A stretch of 64,000 nt of DNA from Pseudomonas helleri (GTDB taxonomy: Bacteria > Pseudomonadota > Gammaproteobacteria > Pseudomonadales > Pseudomonadaceae), in contig NZ_JYLD01000004.1 in assembly GCF_001043025.1 (NCBI RefSeq), positions 248,001 to 312,000 on the forward strand, in the 5' to 3' direction. Shown here piece after piece: positions 1-9,391 of the stretch (position 1 is its first letter; every line of letters begins with the position of its first letter). The translations under genes and the position numbers were made by a program. The notes beneath the pieces were generated by a model that was given only the letters and a program-made list of their open reading frames with translations, ran no database searches and was not told the origin of the DNA.

Positions 1-119
1 GCGGTTACATCGCGGTCCTGCCCGACAAACAACAGGCCGTGGTCATCCTGGCCAACAAAAACTACCCCAACAGTGCCCGCGTAGAACTGGCCTACGCGAT
101 TTTCAAGGCATTGAACTAA
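1..119 (+). CDS. ampC: Class C beta-lactamase AmpC, C-terminal end only
   Basis: The last 38 codons of a gene that enters from the left edge. The visible residues (ending ...[20 protein letters not shown] and then AIFKALN) match the C-terminal strand and helix of chromosomal AmpC cephalosporinases of Pseudomonas. The active-site SxxK, YxN and KTG motifs lie outside the window, so activity cannot be judged. Its stop codon overlaps the stop of the convergent methyltransferase by 4 bases. The assignment rests on a short stretch; another serine hydrolase of the same fold is possible. Confidence 0.72.
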   Translation, partial: GYIAVLPDKQQAVVILANKNYPNSARVELAYAIFKALN

Positions 120-760
120 GCGCCTTTGCGCAACACATAAATGCTGCCCTGCGCAAAGCCGGGCAGCACATCGTAATGCTTGAGGATGCTGAAGCCCGCC
201 AGGGCGAACTGCGTTTCAAGCTCATGCTTACCGATGACCACCCGCTGGCTGTCATGCTGGCGGGTTGTATGCCCAACCGACACCGACACAATCAACGTGT
301 CGCGGCTAACCCGAGAGAGCTCACGCAAAATGGCCAGGCGGTGCTCGCTGTCACTGACGTGATGAAACAGCTCCATGCAAAAGATGCTGTCCACGGCGTT
401 TTCAGACAAATCGATGGAAAACACCGAGCTTTTAAACAGCGTGATGCGTTTTAGCAGGCTGGCTGGATGATGGGTTTGCGCATGATCGAGCATGCTTTGC
501 GAAGCGTCCGACGCCAGAATGACCCGGTTGCCGTGCTCGGCCAGCACCGGCCAGAAACGCCCGACGCCGCAAGCCACATCCAACACCAGCCCCGGCTCCC
601 CCGCCACTTTAAGTGCACGGCGAACCAGTCGCTGCTCACGCCACCCGGCCAGACGCCGGACGAGCCCTGATGGCCGCACGGCCAGGCAGACCTGCGCATG
701 TTCGCGGTCGTAACGCTCGGCGAACTCAAGCTCAATGGTGGAAGGTAGCTGCGATGACAT
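116..760 (-). CDS. Class I SAM-dependent methyltransferase
   Basis: A 214-residue protein with a Rossmann-type methyltransferase core. Motif I ([10 protein letters not shown]) is at about residues 60-69, an acidic post-I segment (SDAS) near 85, and a motif IV-like segment ([10 protein letters not shown]) near 130-140. These features indicate SAM binding and a small-molecule or protein substrate, but nothing identifies the acceptor. The N-terminal region (residues 15-55) is rich in Arg and may form a lid. It is convergent with ampC, sharing 4 bases at the stops, and has a short AT-rich leader before the REP at 871. It could be a UbiE/BioC-like enzyme of unknown role. Confidence 0.75.
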   Translation of the reverse strand: MSSQLPSTIELEFAERYDREHAQVCLAVRPSGLVRRLAGWREQRLVRRALKVAGEPGLVLDVACGVGRFWPVLAEHGNRVILASDASQSMLDHAQTHHPASLLKRITLFKSSVFSIDLSENAVDSIFCMELFHHVSDSEHRLAILRELSRVSRDTLIVSVSVGHTTRQHDSQRVVIGKHELETQFALAGFSILKHYDVLPGFAQGSIYVLRKGA

Positions 761-870
761 GGGCCCGCGAACTCTTGTGTTTAGGGATATTCAACACAAA
801 GGTTAAGGGGCAACCAGTGAAAAAAATGTTAGGAAAGTATGAAAAGCAGCGTGATTAAACACGCAATTCT

Positions 871-936
871 GTAGGAGCGAGCTTGCCTCGCGATCTTTTA
901 AACGATCAAAAGATCGCGAGGCAAGCTCGCTCCTAC
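871..936. repeat. REP-type inverted repeat, copy 1
   Basis: Near-perfect 29 bp arms starting GTAGGAGCGAGCTTGCCTCG and its complement, with an A/T-rich loop. It lies between the methyltransferase and the glutamine-synthetase-like gene. The same unit recurs at 5807, 10325, 13155, 20284, 21137, 45935, 53963 and 62034. Confidence 0.95.
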
Positions 937-956
937 AAATTAATCAGCAACGCTGA

Positions 957-2351
957 TTACGCCTGCTGCAAATACCAGCGCCAGTCCTGCTCGCCCACTT
1001 CGCCCATGAACTGGCGGTACTCGCCGTTTTTCACGGCCAGATACACCTTCAGGAACTCCGGGCCAAACGCCTCTTTGGCCCACTCCGAGGCTTGCAGCGC
1101 GCGCAAGGTGGTCAGCCAGTCGGTTGGCAGCAATTCGCTGGCCTGGGCGTAGCCATTGCCTTCAATCGGCGCACCCGGATCACGCTGCTCACGGATCCCG
1201 CGATGAATACCGGCCAGAATGGCCGCAGCGGCCAAGTACGGGTTGGCGTCTGCGCCACAGATTCGGTGCTCAATGTGCCGCGAATACGCCGGGCCGCCCG
1301 GAACACGCAAACTCACGGTGCGGTTGTCCACCCCCCAGGTCGCAGCCAGCGGCGCGTAGCTGTTGCTCTGGAACCGGCGATACGAGTTGGCATTCGGGCA
1401 AAACATCAGCAACGAGTCGAGCAAAGTGCTGAGCATGCCGCCCACCGCGTGTTTGAGCAGCGGCGTTCCGGCTGGTGCTTCGCTGGCGAACAGGTTATTG
1501 CCGTCCTTGTCGGCCAGGCTCACGTGCATGTGCAGACCGGTGCCGGCCAGGTCATCAAACGGCTTGGCCATAAAACACGCGACCATCCCGTGCTTGTGCG
1601 CCACGCCCTTGACCAGGCGTTTGTAGCGCACCGCTTCGTCCATGGCCTGCAAGGCATCAGCGCGGTGTTCAAGGGTGATTTCGACCTGCCCCGGCGCGTA
1701 TTCAGAAATCGCCGTGCGCGCCGGAATCCCTTGCAGTTTGCAGGCGCTGTACAAGTCCGCGAGGAACGGTTCGATCTGCTCCAGCTCACGCAGCCCGTAC
1801 ACCTGGGTTGCCCGGGGCCGCTGACCGTCGGCATCACGGGCCGGTTGCGGGCGCCCGTTGCTGTCGCGCTGCTGATCGAGCAGGTAAAACTCCATCTCGG
1901 CCGCCATCACCGGGTAATAACCGTCAGCTTTCAGGCCATCAATAACCTTGGCCAGCAAATGCCGCGGGTCGGCCACCGTGGCTGGCATACCTTGGGTCGG
2001 GTGCATGCTGACTTGCACCGCGGCGGTGGGGATCAAGCGCCACGGCATGCGTTGCAAACTGCCGCTGATCGGGTAGGCCCGGCAGTCAATATCGCCCACG
2101 TCCCACACCAGCCCGGTGTTTTCGACGTCATCGCCGTTGATGCTCAGGCCCAGAATCGTGCTCGGCAGCGGCCGCCCGCTTTCATACACCGCCAGCAACT
2201 CATCGCGGTGCAGCAACTTGCCGCGCGGCACGCCGTTGTTGTCGATGATAAACAGCTCGAACATCTCGATATCCGGGTTCAGTTCCAGAAAATCGAGGGC
2301 TTCATTCAGCGGGGCAAACGGGGTCGTAGCAGTCATGGTCATGCTCATCAT
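957..2351 (-). CDS. Glutamine synthetase-like gamma-glutamyl-amine ligase
   Basis: A 464-residue protein of the short GSIII-like/PuuA branch, which ligates glutamate to an amine or polyamine with ATP rather than making glutamine. Visible GS motifs are the metal-binding AAEMEFYLL (about 155), SEYAPGQVEITL (about 220), GTGLHMHVSL (about 270), the ATP-loop RRFQSNSYAPLAATWGVDNR (about 320) and HRICGADANPYLAAAA (about 360). The adenylylation tail loop of true GlnA is absent. The start is uncertain because several Met codons crowd the N-terminus. It is alone on its strand, divergent from poxB and next to the alcohol-dehydrogenase cluster, so it may process an amino-alcohol substrate (inference). 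Alternative role: polyamine catabolism as in PauA enzymes. Confidence 0.85.
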   Translation of the reverse strand: MMSMTMTATTPFAPLNEALDFLELNPDIEMFELFIIDNNGVPRGKLLHRDELLAVYESGRPLPSTILGLSINGDDVENTGLVWDVGDIDCRAYPISGSLQRMPWRLIPTAAVQVSMHPTQGMPATVADPRHLLAKVIDGLKADGYYPVMAAEMEFYLLDQQRDSNGRPQPARDADGQRPRATQVYGLRELEQIEPFLADLYSACKLQGIPARTAISEYAPGQVEITLEHRADALQAMDEAVRYKRLVKGVAHKHGMVACFMAKPFDDLAGTGLHMHVSLADKDGNNLFASEAPAGTPLLKHAVGGMLSTLLDSLLMFCPNANSYRRFQSNSYAPLAATWGVDNRTVSLRVPGGPAYSRHIEHRICGADANPYLAAAAILAGIHRGIREQRDPGAPIEGNGYAQASELLPTDWLTTLRALQASEWAKEAFGPEFLKVYLAVKNGEYRQFMGEVGEQDWRWYLQQA

Positions 2352-2864
2352 TTCGTATCAGACAGGCGCACGGGCGCGCCGAGGCAACTGCGCCTTTTCA
2401 AGGCAGCAGGCAGTCAGGACTTAATGCGAAACACGAGTATCCGGCGGGCGGGCATGCCGGCAGTGGAACAGGGCCCAAAAGGCCAATTTGGAAGGGAGTG
2501 CACAACGGCTGGAGGGGCAAGGAGCAAAGTAACGGGACCGAACGCCACGCAATAGCGGTGTCTGCGACACACTGCATCGTTCATGCGCTCCTCGCAAACC
2601 ACCCATACCTTCGACCTTGGTCAACACTGAAGCCGTAGCCTCACACGACTGGGTGACCCGATGCAACACAGAGTTTCAGATATTCAGTTGCAGGCTGACT
2701 AAACATTAATCGCCCAGCCGCGCGCTAGAGAGCGGCACGGTTGTGGCACATGAACAGATTTTCATCGAACGTTTTAAAAACCGGCAAGGTCGGATGCAGT
2801 GTCTATCCTGCTTGGGCAAAGGCAACCCAAGCCATCTTTTATCTGACTTTGAGAGGCGTCCTCC
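2352..2864. other. Divergent intergenic region between GS-like gene and poxB
   Basis: 513 bases with no convincing gene; it must carry promoters for both flanking genes. A loose GG-N10-GC match to a sigma54 site occurs at 2732-2748 on the plus strand, but its -12 element is poor (TGGC rather than TTGC), so it is only a weak candidate. A GAGAGG ribosome-binding site precedes the GTG start of poxB at 2865. Confidence 0.5.
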
Positions 2865-4586
2865 GTGTCCAGAACAGTAGCCGATTTCATCACCGAGACT
2901 TTTCAGCAAGCCGGCGTTAAACGTGTGTATGGCGTGGTCGGCGATTCTTTGAACGGCTTTACCGACTCACTGCGCCGCCAGGAGCAAATCAAGTGGATTC
3001 ACATGCGCAACGAAGAAGCCGCAGCCTTTGCCGCAGGCGCTGAAGCGCATCTGACCGGCGAACTGGCGGTGTGTGCCGGCAGTTGCGGGCCCGGCAACCT
3101 GCACTTGATCAACGGCCTGTTCGACGCCCATCGCAGCGGTGTGCCGGTGTTGGCGCTGGCCGCGCACATTCCGGGCAGCGAAATCGGCATTGACTACTTT
3201 CAGGCCACGCACCCCGAGAGCCTGTTCAAGGAATGCAGCCACTACGTGGAACTGGTCTCGCGCCCCGAACAACTGCCGCAAATTCTGGAGCGTGCCATGC
3301 GCATCGCCATCGCCAAACGCGGCGTGGCGGTGGTGGTGATTCCGGGGGATGTGGCGCTGCAGCAAACTGAAGCGAAAGTACCGAACTGGCTCACCCCGAC
3401 TCAGCCGCTGGTTCGCCCCAGCGACAGCGATATCGATGAGTTGGCGGCGTTTTTGAATGACGGCAAAAAAGTCACCCTGCTGTGCGGCGCCGGTTGCGTC
3501 GATGCCCACACCGAGATCCTCGCCCTGGCCGAACGTCTGAACGCACCCATCGTGCATGCGTTGCGCGGCAAGGAGCATGTCGAGTACGACAACCCGTATG
3601 ACGTCGGCATGACCGGGCTGATCGGTTTTGCCTCGGGTTATCTGGCCATGAAAAACTGCGACACGCTGCTGATGCTCGGCACCAACTTCCCCTATCGGCA
3701 GTTCTACCCGGAGCACGGTCACATCGCGCAGATCGATCTGCGACCCGAAGCGCTGGGCAATCGCTGCGGCCTGGAGTTGGGGCTTCTTGGCGATGTGAAG
3801 CTGACGTTGCAGGCCGTGCTGCCCAAGCTGGCGCAAAACCCGGATCGCGATCACCTTGAGTCAGCCCTCAAAGATTATAAAAAAGCGCGTCAGGACCTCG
3901 ACGCCCTGGCTGAAAGCGGCCCCAACAGCGACATCATCCACCCGCAATACTTGAACCGTCTGGTCAGCGAGCTGGCGGCAGAAGATGCGATTTTCACCTG
4001 TGATGTCGGCACCCCGACCGCATGGGCCGCCCGTTACCTGAAAATGAACGGCCAGCGCCGCCTGGTTGGCTCGTTCAACCACGGCTCGATGGCCAACGCC
4101 ATGTTGCAAGCCATCGGCGCGCAGGCGACCTTCCCTTACCGCCAAGTGATTTCAATGTCGGGCGATGGCGGTTTCACCATGATGATGGGCGATTTCTTGA
4201 CCCTCAATCAGGTGGGTTTGCCGGTCAAAGTCATTGTGCTGAACAACGGCACCCTGGGCTTTGTTGAAATGGAAATGAAGGCGGCCGGTTTCCCGGACGT
4301 GGGCTGCGACCTGGACAACCCCAACTTTGCCGCGATGGCCGAAGCCATGGGCGTCAAAGGGATTCGCGTCGAGCATCCGTCGCAGCTGGAAGCCGCGCTG
4401 CGTGAAGCCTTCAGCCATGACGGCCCGGTGCTGGTGGACGTGGTCAGCGCCCGTCAGGAACTGGTGATGCCGCCGACCAAAACCTTCGAACAAGCCAAGG
4501 GCTTTAGCCTGTTCATGCTTAAAACCGTGATGGATGGCCGCGCCAAGGAGTTGATTGATCTGGCCAAGGTCAATCTATTGCGCTGA
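2865..4586 (+). CDS. poxB: Pyruvate dehydrogenase (quinone)/pyruvate oxidase PoxB
   Basis: A 573-residue TPP- and FAD-dependent enzyme that oxidatively decarboxylates pyruvate to acetate and CO2 and passes electrons to ubiquinone. Length and sequence follow E. coli PoxB (572 aa). Features: the N-terminal TPP-binding Pyr domain with the catalytic Glu in [14 protein letters not shown] (about 46-59), a central FAD domain, and a C-terminal PP domain with the TPP motif [11 protein letters not shown]...NN (about 432-461). The C-terminus [13 protein letters not shown] matches the amphipathic membrane-binding peptide that activates the E. coli enzyme. The GTG start is supported by GAGAGG 8 bases upstream. 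E. coli poxB is RpoS-dependent; nothing here confirms that. It is convergent with the first Fe-ADH. Confidence 0.9.
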   Translation: MSRTVADFITETFQQAGVKRVYGVVGDSLNGFTDSLRRQEQIKWIHMRNEEAAAFAAGAEAHLTGELAVCAGSCGPGNLHLINGLFDAHRSGVPVLALAAHIPGSEIGIDYFQATHPESLFKECSHYVELVSRPEQLPQILERAMRIAIAKRGVAVVVIPGDVALQQTEAKVPNWLTPTQPLVRPSDSDIDELAAFLNDGKKVTLLCGAGCVDAHTEILALAERLNAPIVHALRGKEHVEYDNPYDVGMTGLIGFASGYLAMKNCDTLLMLGTNFPYRQFYPEHGHIAQIDLRPEALGNRCGLELGLLGDVKLTLQAVLPKLAQNPDRDHLESALKDYKKARQDLDALAESGPNSDIIHPQYLNRLVSELAAEDAIFTCDVGTPTAWAARYLKMNGQRRLVGSFNHGSMANAMLQAIGAQATFPYRQVISMSGDGGFTMMMGDFLTLNQVGLPVKVIVLNNGTLGFVEMEMKAAGFPDVGCDLDNPNFAAMAEAMGVKGIRVEHPSQLEAALREAFSHDGPVLVDVVSARQELVMPPTKTFEQAKGFSLFMLKTVMDGRAKELIDLAKVNLLR

Positions 4587-4592
4587 ACGGAA

Positions 4593-4616
4593 CAGCGGCG
4601 CCTGAGGGCGCCGCTG
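4593..4616. terminator. Perfect 10 bp stem-loop between convergent poxB and Fe-ADH
   Basis: CAGCGGCGCC, a TGAG loop, then the exact complement. It lies 6 bases after the poxB stop and 8 bases from the end of the convergent alcohol dehydrogenase. A clear U-tract is missing on the plus side, so efficiency is uncertain. Confidence 0.55.
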
Positions 4617-4623
4617 CTCAGGC

Positions 4624-5778
4624 TTAAAAAATACGCCGGTAAATCGCTTCAACCTCCTGCTCGTTCATGTCGCACGGGTTGCTGTCGATCAAGCGACGAA
4701 TGCCCACCACCACCTCGCTGGCCATGACCGCCAGCGACGGCTCATCCACTTTCAACTCAGACAAACGCAGCTCCAGGCCGCTGTCCTCGACCAGGCTTTC
4801 AATGGCTCGCACAAAGGCTTCTGCGGCGCTGGCTTCGTCGGCAAAATGCTCGCCCGGCAACAGGTGCGCCGCCAGTTCGGCGTATTGGCGCTGAGCCGCT
4901 GCCAGGTTAAAGCGGAGCACCGGGGCCATGACCAAAGCGTTGGCGTGGCCGTGGGGGATGTGAAAGCGCGCACCCAGCGGATACGCCAGGGCGTGAATCG
5001 CCGCCACCGACGCATTGACGAACGCCATGCCCGCCATCAACGACCCTTGCAGCATGGCCGTACGCGCTGGCAGGTCCGTGCCGTCAGCCAGCACTTTGCG
5101 CAGGTTGCTGCCCAACAAGTTCAATGCGGCCGTGGCCAGACCATCGGAAATCGGGTTTTTCCGGGTGCGGCTGGTGTAGGCCTCAATCGCATGCACCATG
5201 GCGTCCAGCCCCGTGGCCGCCGTCACTTTGGGCGGCAGGCCCAAGGTCAGCAGCGGGTCGAGAATGGCCACGTCCGGCAGCAGTTGCGGCGAATAGACCG
5301 CCTGTTTTTTATTCTGCGGATCGGTGATTACCGACACCCATGTCACCTCCGAACCGGTGCCCGAGGTGGTCGGCATCAGCACCAGCGGCACCCGTTTGCC
5401 ACGGGCTTTGTCGGTGCCGTAGAGGTTTTCCAGCGGCTGGTCGCTATTGGTCAGCAAGGCGACCAGCTTGGCGGCGTCCAGTGAACTGCCACCGCCCAGG
5501 CCCAGCACGCCATCGGCCTGGAAAGCTTTGGCCTGAAGGGCGGCTTGCTCAACCACGGCTGAAGACGGGTCCGGCGTGACGTGATCAAACACCGCCACCG
5601 CGCACCCGGCGGCTTCGAGTACCGCTTGTGCGCGGCCGGCAAAGCCGAGGCTGACAATCCCCGGATCGCACACCAGCAGCACCCGCTGCGCCCCCAAGCC
5701 ACGGAACACAGTGCCAAGTTCTTGCAGTGCCCCGGCTTCGCAAATGATGCGCGGCACGCTTCTGAATTCATGGTTCAT
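4624..5778 (-). CDS. Iron-containing alcohol dehydrogenase, paralogue 1
   Basis: A 384-residue group III (Fe-ADH) enzyme predicted to oxidise an alcohol to an aldehyde with NAD(P)+. The nucleotide motif GLGGGSSLD is at about 95-103. The iron ligands appear as D and H of TGLDAMVHAIEAY (about 190-202) and the two His of AIHALAYPLGARFHIPHGHA (about 261-280). It is closely similar along its whole length to the next gene (5873-7027), with the same length, so the pair is a tandem duplication. It is the last gene of the long minus-strand operon beginning at 13073, separated from paralogue 1's partner by a degenerate REP. Substrate unknown. Confidence 0.9.
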   Translation of the reverse strand: MNHEFRSVPRIICEAGALQELGTVFRGLGAQRVLLVCDPGIVSLGFAGRAQAVLEAAGCAVAVFDHVTPDPSSAVVEQAALQAKAFQADGVLGLGGGSSLDAAKLVALLTNSDQPLENLYGTDKARGKRVPLVLMPTTSGTGSEVTWVSVITDPQNKKQAVYSPQLLPDVAILDPLLTLGLPPKVTAATGLDAMVHAIEAYTSRTRKNPISDGLATAALNLLGSNLRKVLADGTDLPARTAMLQGSLMAGMAFVNASVAAIHALAYPLGARFHIPHGHANALVMAPVLRFNLAAAQRQYAELAAHLLPGEHFADEASAAEAFVRAIESLVEDSGLELRLSELKVDEPSLAVMASEVVVGIRRLIDSNPCDMNEQEVEAIYRRIF

Positions 5779-5806
5779 CGCTGACTCCTGTTAACTGATG
5801 AATGCG

Positions 5807-5861
5807 CCTCTTCGCGATCTTTTGATCGTTTAAAAGATCGCGAGGCGAGCTCGCTCCTTCA
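5807..5861. repeat. REP-type inverted repeat, copy 2 (left arm truncated)
   Basis: The right arm (CGCGAGGCGAGCTCGCTCC) is complete but with mismatches; the left arm has lost its outer GTAGGAGCGAGCT part. It sits between the two Fe-ADH genes. Confidence 0.85.
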
Positions 5862-5872
5862 GGGCCCGGTGT

Positions 5873-7027
5873 TTACAACACCGAGGTGTAGAGGGCGTGG
5901 ATGTCGTCGCGGTCAAGCGGGCGGGGGTTGTTGATCAGCAGGCGCTCGATTTTCAAGGCGTCATCGGTTAGTTGATTGATGTCTGATTCGGTGACACCCA
6001 CTTCGCTCAGGCGCTGGGCAAACGGCATGCGCGCCACCAGTCGGGTCATAAAGTCGATAAAGCCGTCGCACGCCTCTCGGGGGCTGGCGAAGCGCTGCCC
6101 CGGTAACACCGCACTGGCCAATTGCGCGTACAAGGCTTCGGCGGCCGGGCGGTTGAAGTTCAACACCGGCAACAGCACCAAGGCATTGCTCAAGCCGTGG
6201 GGCACATGGAAATGCCCGCCCAGCGGATACGCCAGCGCATGCACTGCTGCCACCGGCGCGTTGGCGAAGGCCATGCCCGCCAGCATCGAGCCCAGCAACA
6301 TGTTCGAACGCGCCTGCAAATCACCGGGCTCGGCCAGCACGCGGTCCATGTTGGCCGCCAGCAAGGTCAATGCCTGCACCGCCAGACCATCCGACAGCAC
6401 GTTTTTTTTGTGCGCGCTGGTGTAGGACTCGATCGCATGGACCATGGCATCCACACCGGTCATGGCGCTGACAGCGGCAGGCAGGCCGACCGTCAGCCGC
6501 GCATCGAGCAACGCGATGTCGGGGTACAGCAGCGGGCTAACCACGCCCTTTTTCTCGTGGCCCGGGGTGGTGACGATGGCTACCGCTGTGACTTCCGAGC
6601 CTGTGCCTGCGGTGGTCGGAACCTGGATCAGCGGCAAGCGCGGGCCTTTGGCCAGGCCGATGCCGTAGATGTCCTCCAGCCGTTGTTCGTGGCCGCAGAG
6701 CAAGGCCACCAATTTGGCGATGTCCAGCGAGCTGCCGCCGCCCAGGCCGATGACCGCCTGCGCACGGCATTCGCGCGCCACCGCCACGGCGTCTTCAACG
6801 CAGGCCACCGGCGGGTCGGCCTGCACGTCACTGTACAACGTGACCTGCAAACCGCTGTCGCGCATGGCGTTGATCGGCGCGTCGAGCAAGCCTGCGCGTA
6901 GCAAACCGGGGTCGCTGACCAGCAACACCCGCTCGGCATTCAGTTCTCGGCACAAGGCACCCAGACGCAGTGCGCCGTCGATTTCGCAGATCACCCGTGG
7001 TGTGGTTTCAAAGGTAAATTTTGACAT
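5873..7027 (-). CDS. Iron-containing alcohol dehydrogenase, paralogue 2
   Basis: A 384-residue Fe-ADH with GLGGGSSLD at about 95-103, TGVDAMVHAIESY (about 190-202) and AVHALAYPLGGHFHVPHGLS (about 261-280) carrying the iron ligands. It starts 8 bases after the stop of the ABC ATPase gene, so it is firmly in the transporter operon. Having two non-identical copies side by side suggests either two substrates or successive oxidations such as both ends of a diol; this is inference. A role in ethanol or glycerol oxidation cannot be excluded. Confidence 0.9.
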   Translation of the reverse strand: MSKFTFETTPRVICEIDGALRLGALCRELNAERVLLVSDPGLLRAGLLDAPINAMRDSGLQVTLYSDVQADPPVACVEDAVAVARECRAQAVIGLGGGSSLDIAKLVALLCGHEQRLEDIYGIGLAKGPRLPLIQVPTTAGTGSEVTAVAIVTTPGHEKKGVVSPLLYPDIALLDARLTVGLPAAVSAMTGVDAMVHAIESYTSAHKKNVLSDGLAVQALTLLAANMDRVLAEPGDLQARSNMLLGSMLAGMAFANAPVAAVHALAYPLGGHFHVPHGLSNALVLLPVLNFNRPAAEALYAQLASAVLPGQRFASPREACDGFIDFMTRLVARMPFAQRLSEVGVTESDINQLTDDALKIERLLINNPRPLDRDDIHALYTSVL

Positions 7028-7035
7028 GGCGGTCC

Positions 7036-7683
7036 CTACCCTGCGGTCACGCTGCCGCGCTCGATGCGAAAGAGCGCATCGACCAGATCGGCAGAATGAG
7101 TGTCATCGGATTCAGATATCAGCACGCACAGCCCTTCACGGCCGAGCTTGGCGATCACTTCGCTCAGGCGCCGGGACAACACCGGCGCCACCCCTTCAAA
7201 CGGCTCGTCGAGCAACAGCAACGTGTGCCCCGGCATCAACGCCCGCGCCAGCGCCACCAGCTTTTGTTGCCCGCCGGACAGTTGCATGGCCTTGCGCTCA
7301 CGGAACTGGGCGATCTCCGGAATCAGGCTGTAGACCCACTCCAGACGGCGCTGGCTGTCAGGCAATTTGTTGGCCCAGACCGGCAGCAAGATGTTCTCTT
7401 CGACAGTCAGCGCCGGGATCAATCGGCGGTCTTCGGGCAGGTAGCTGATGCCCGCTGCGGCGCGGGTAAAACCCGGTCGGTTGCGCAGGTCCTGGCCGGC
7501 AAACGTGATCGACCCCGAGTCAGCCTCGAGCAGGCCCATGATGGTGCGGATCAAAGTGGTTTTACCGGCGCCGTTATGGCCGATCAAACCGACCATTTGC
7601 CCGGCGCCCACGTGCAACGACACGTCATGCAAAATCGGCACGCCTTCGATCGAGACGTGCAGGTTGCGAATATCCAGACTCAT
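7036..7683 (-). CDS. Branched-chain-type ABC transporter ATPase (LivF-like)
   Basis: A 215-residue cytoplasmic ATPase of the HAAT/Liv family, somewhat shorter than LivF (about 235). Walker A GHNGAGKTT (about 34-42), signature LSGGQQKLVALARA (about 134-147), Walker B LLLLDEPFEGVAP (about 154-166). The usual H-loop segment is replaced by SESDDTHSADLV. The ATG overlaps the stop of the LivG-like gene by 4 bases (7680-7683), which implies translational coupling. It energises import through the LivH/LivM-like pair. Confidence 0.88.
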   Translation of the reverse strand: MSLDIRNLHVSIEGVPILHDVSLHVGAGQMVGLIGHNGAGKTTLIRTIMGLLEADSGSITFAGQDLRNRPGFTRAAAGISYLPEDRRLIPALTVEENILLPVWANKLPDSQRRLEWVYSLIPEIAQFRERKAMQLSGGQQKLVALARALMPGHTLLLLDEPFEGVAPVLSRRLSEVIAKLGREGLCVLISESDDTHSADLVDALFRIERGSVTAG

Positions 7684-8450
7684 TGCGCTGCCCTCTTGTG
7701 AGCGTTTGGCCCGCCGGTGACGAACTCTTGCACGCGGGGGTTGGCCAGCACCGCTTCAGGCGCCCCGTCGGCCAGCACTTCACCGCTGTAGAACGCCAGA
7801 ATTCGCGACACGTAGCGGCGTACCACGTCCATGTCATGTTCCACAAACAGCACCGTCACCTGATGTTGTGCGACCACGCGCATCACGGTGTCCATAAGGG
7901 CGGTTTTCTCTTCGGCACTGACGCCGCTGGTGGGCTCATCGAGCAGCAGCATTTGCGGGTCACCGATCAATGCCATGGCAATGTCGATCAATTTGCGCAC
8001 GCCTTGCGGTACCGCCGTGACCAACGTGTCGCGCCAGCGGCTGATGTCGAACTCGGCCAGAATCGCATCCGCCTGAGCAATGCGTGACGCATTGCGCATC
8101 GGCGCCAGCAGCGACGGGAACGGGCTTTGCGCGGCCGAAACGGCAATCAGCAGGTTGTCCAGCACGCTCAGCTGCGGGAACAACTGCGCGACCTGAAACG
8201 AACGCGCCATGCCCGCCCGGGTGATGGCCCTGGGTGTGCGGCCAAGGATCGACTGGCCGTTGAACAGGATCTCGCCACGGCTGGGTTTCAGGTAGCCGGT
8301 GACCATGTTGATAAACGTAGTTTTACCGGCGCCATTGGAGCCAATCACCCCGACGACTTCGCCTTTGTGGATGCGCACGTTGACGTCTTTGGCCGCCGTT
8401 ACGGCGCCAAATTCCTTGCACAGCCCTTGGGTTTCAAGAATGCAGTTCAT
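7680..8450 (-). CDS. Branched-chain-type ABC transporter ATPase (LivG-like)
   Basis: A 256-residue ATPase. I start it at the ATG at 8450, which overlaps the permease stop as ATGA, rather than at an upstream codon. Walker A GSNGAGKTT (about 36-44), Walker B MLLLDEPTSGVSA (about 162-174), switch His in LFVEHDMDVV. The ABC signature, normally LSxGQ, reads VPQGV before RKLIDIAMAL, an unusual degenerate form that keeps only the Gly. It partners the LivF-like subunit in a heterodimer. Confidence 0.87.
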   Translation of the reverse strand: MNCILETQGLCKEFGAVTAAKDVNVRIHKGEVVGVIGSNGAGKTTFINMVTGYLKPSRGEILFNGQSILGRTPRAITRAGMARSFQVAQLFPQLSVLDNLLIAVSAAQSPFPSLLAPMRNASRIAQADAILAEFDISRWRDTLVTAVPQGVRKLIDIAMALIGDPQMLLLDEPTSGVSAEEKTALMDTVMRVVAQHQVTVLFVEHDMDVVRRYVSRILAFYSGEVLADGAPEAVLANPRVQEFVTGGPNAHKRAAQ

Positions 8451-9391
8451 GCCTTTGCCCTCCGCGCCTGCCCGGTGAACAGGCTCCACAAGCCTTTAGG
8501 CAGGAACACAATGATCGCCAACAGGGTGAAACCCAGAATCATCTGCCAACTGTGCGGCACCAGCTCGATGGCGTAGGTGCGCACCACGGCAAACAGAATG
8601 GCCGCAATAAATGGCGCGGCGACGTGGGCAGTACCGCCCAGCAAGGCGATGAAGACGAATTCGCCGGAGGTGATCCAGTAGGCCATTTCCGGGTCGATGT
8701 GCCCGGCCGACAACGCCATGAAACCACCGCCCAACGCCGACACGGCAGCGGCCGCGACATAGTTCATGTACAGCACCCAGCGCGGTGACTGGCCGAGGTA
8801 TTCGACGCGCACTTCGTTTTCACGGATGGCCTCGCACATCATCCCGGCGCTGCTGCGGCTGTAGCGGTGCAGCAACACCGCCAGCAACCCCGAGCAGGCA
8901 ACGATAATGATGAACAGCGCCAGCGGCGCCTGCCCGGCAGCGGGTGTCCAGCCAAACAGGGTCCAGGCCTTAACGTTGAAGCCGTCAGTGCTGCCCAGCG
9001 CCGAGCTTTTGACCAGCACGCCGTACAAAATCATCGAGAACGCCAGCGACAGCATGGCGAAGAAAATCTCCCGGTAGCGGGTCATCAGCAGCCCCAGCAG
9101 CATGGCCAGCAACACTGCCGCCCCCACCCCGATCACCAGCAGCAGGGCCAGGTCGGTGATGTCCAGGAAGTGCCCGCTCATGCCCACCGCGTAACCGCCG
9201 ATGCAGAAGAACAAGCCTTGGCCAAAGGTCACCAGCCCGGCGCGCATTTGCATGACCACGCCTTGCACCACCATGGCCTTGGCCAGCGCCATGGTCAGCA
9301 AAAACACCAGCCATTGCGGGGCGATTACGCCGCCTGCAGCCAGCAGCACGGCAACGCCGAGCAGAATCAATTCGGTTTTACTCAGGCGCAT
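8447..9391 (-). CDS. Branched-chain-type ABC transporter permease (LivM-like)
   Basis: A 314-residue integral inner-membrane protein with about nine hydrophobic helices. The family feature GLVTFGQGLFFCIGGYAVGM (about 52-71) corresponds to the LivM loop GLxxxGxxxFxxIGAY, and GGTAHVAAPFIAA lies near the C-terminal half. It forms the translocation channel with the LivH-like permease. It starts immediately after that gene's stop (9391/9392) and overlaps livG by 4 bases. Confidence 0.88.
   Translation of the reverse strand: MRLSKTELILLGVAVLLAAGGVIAPQWLVFLLTMALAKAMVVQGVVMQMRAGLVTFGQGLFFCIGGYAVGMSGHFLDITDLALLLVIGVGAAVLLAMLLGLLMTRYREIFFAMLSLAFSMILYGVLVKSSALGSTDGFNVKAWTLFGWTPAAGQAPLALFIIIVACSGLLAVLLHRYSRSSAGMMCEAIRENEVRVEYLGQSPRWVLYMNYVAAAAVSALGGGFMALSAGHIDPEMAYWITSGEFVFIALLGGTAHVAAPFIAAILFAVVRTYAIELVPHSWQMILGFTLLAIIVFLPKGLWSLFTGQARRAKA

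Noticed and set aside
1092..2555. 487-codon open frame on the plus strand
   Set aside because: It is the antisense shadow of the GS-like gene; Arg/His/Gln-rich composition typical of GC-rich antisense frames, no motifs.
2732..2748. Second sigma54 promoter upstream of poxB
   Set aside because: GG-N10-GC spacing fits but the -12 element is TGGC and the -24 lacks the leading T; too weak to call.
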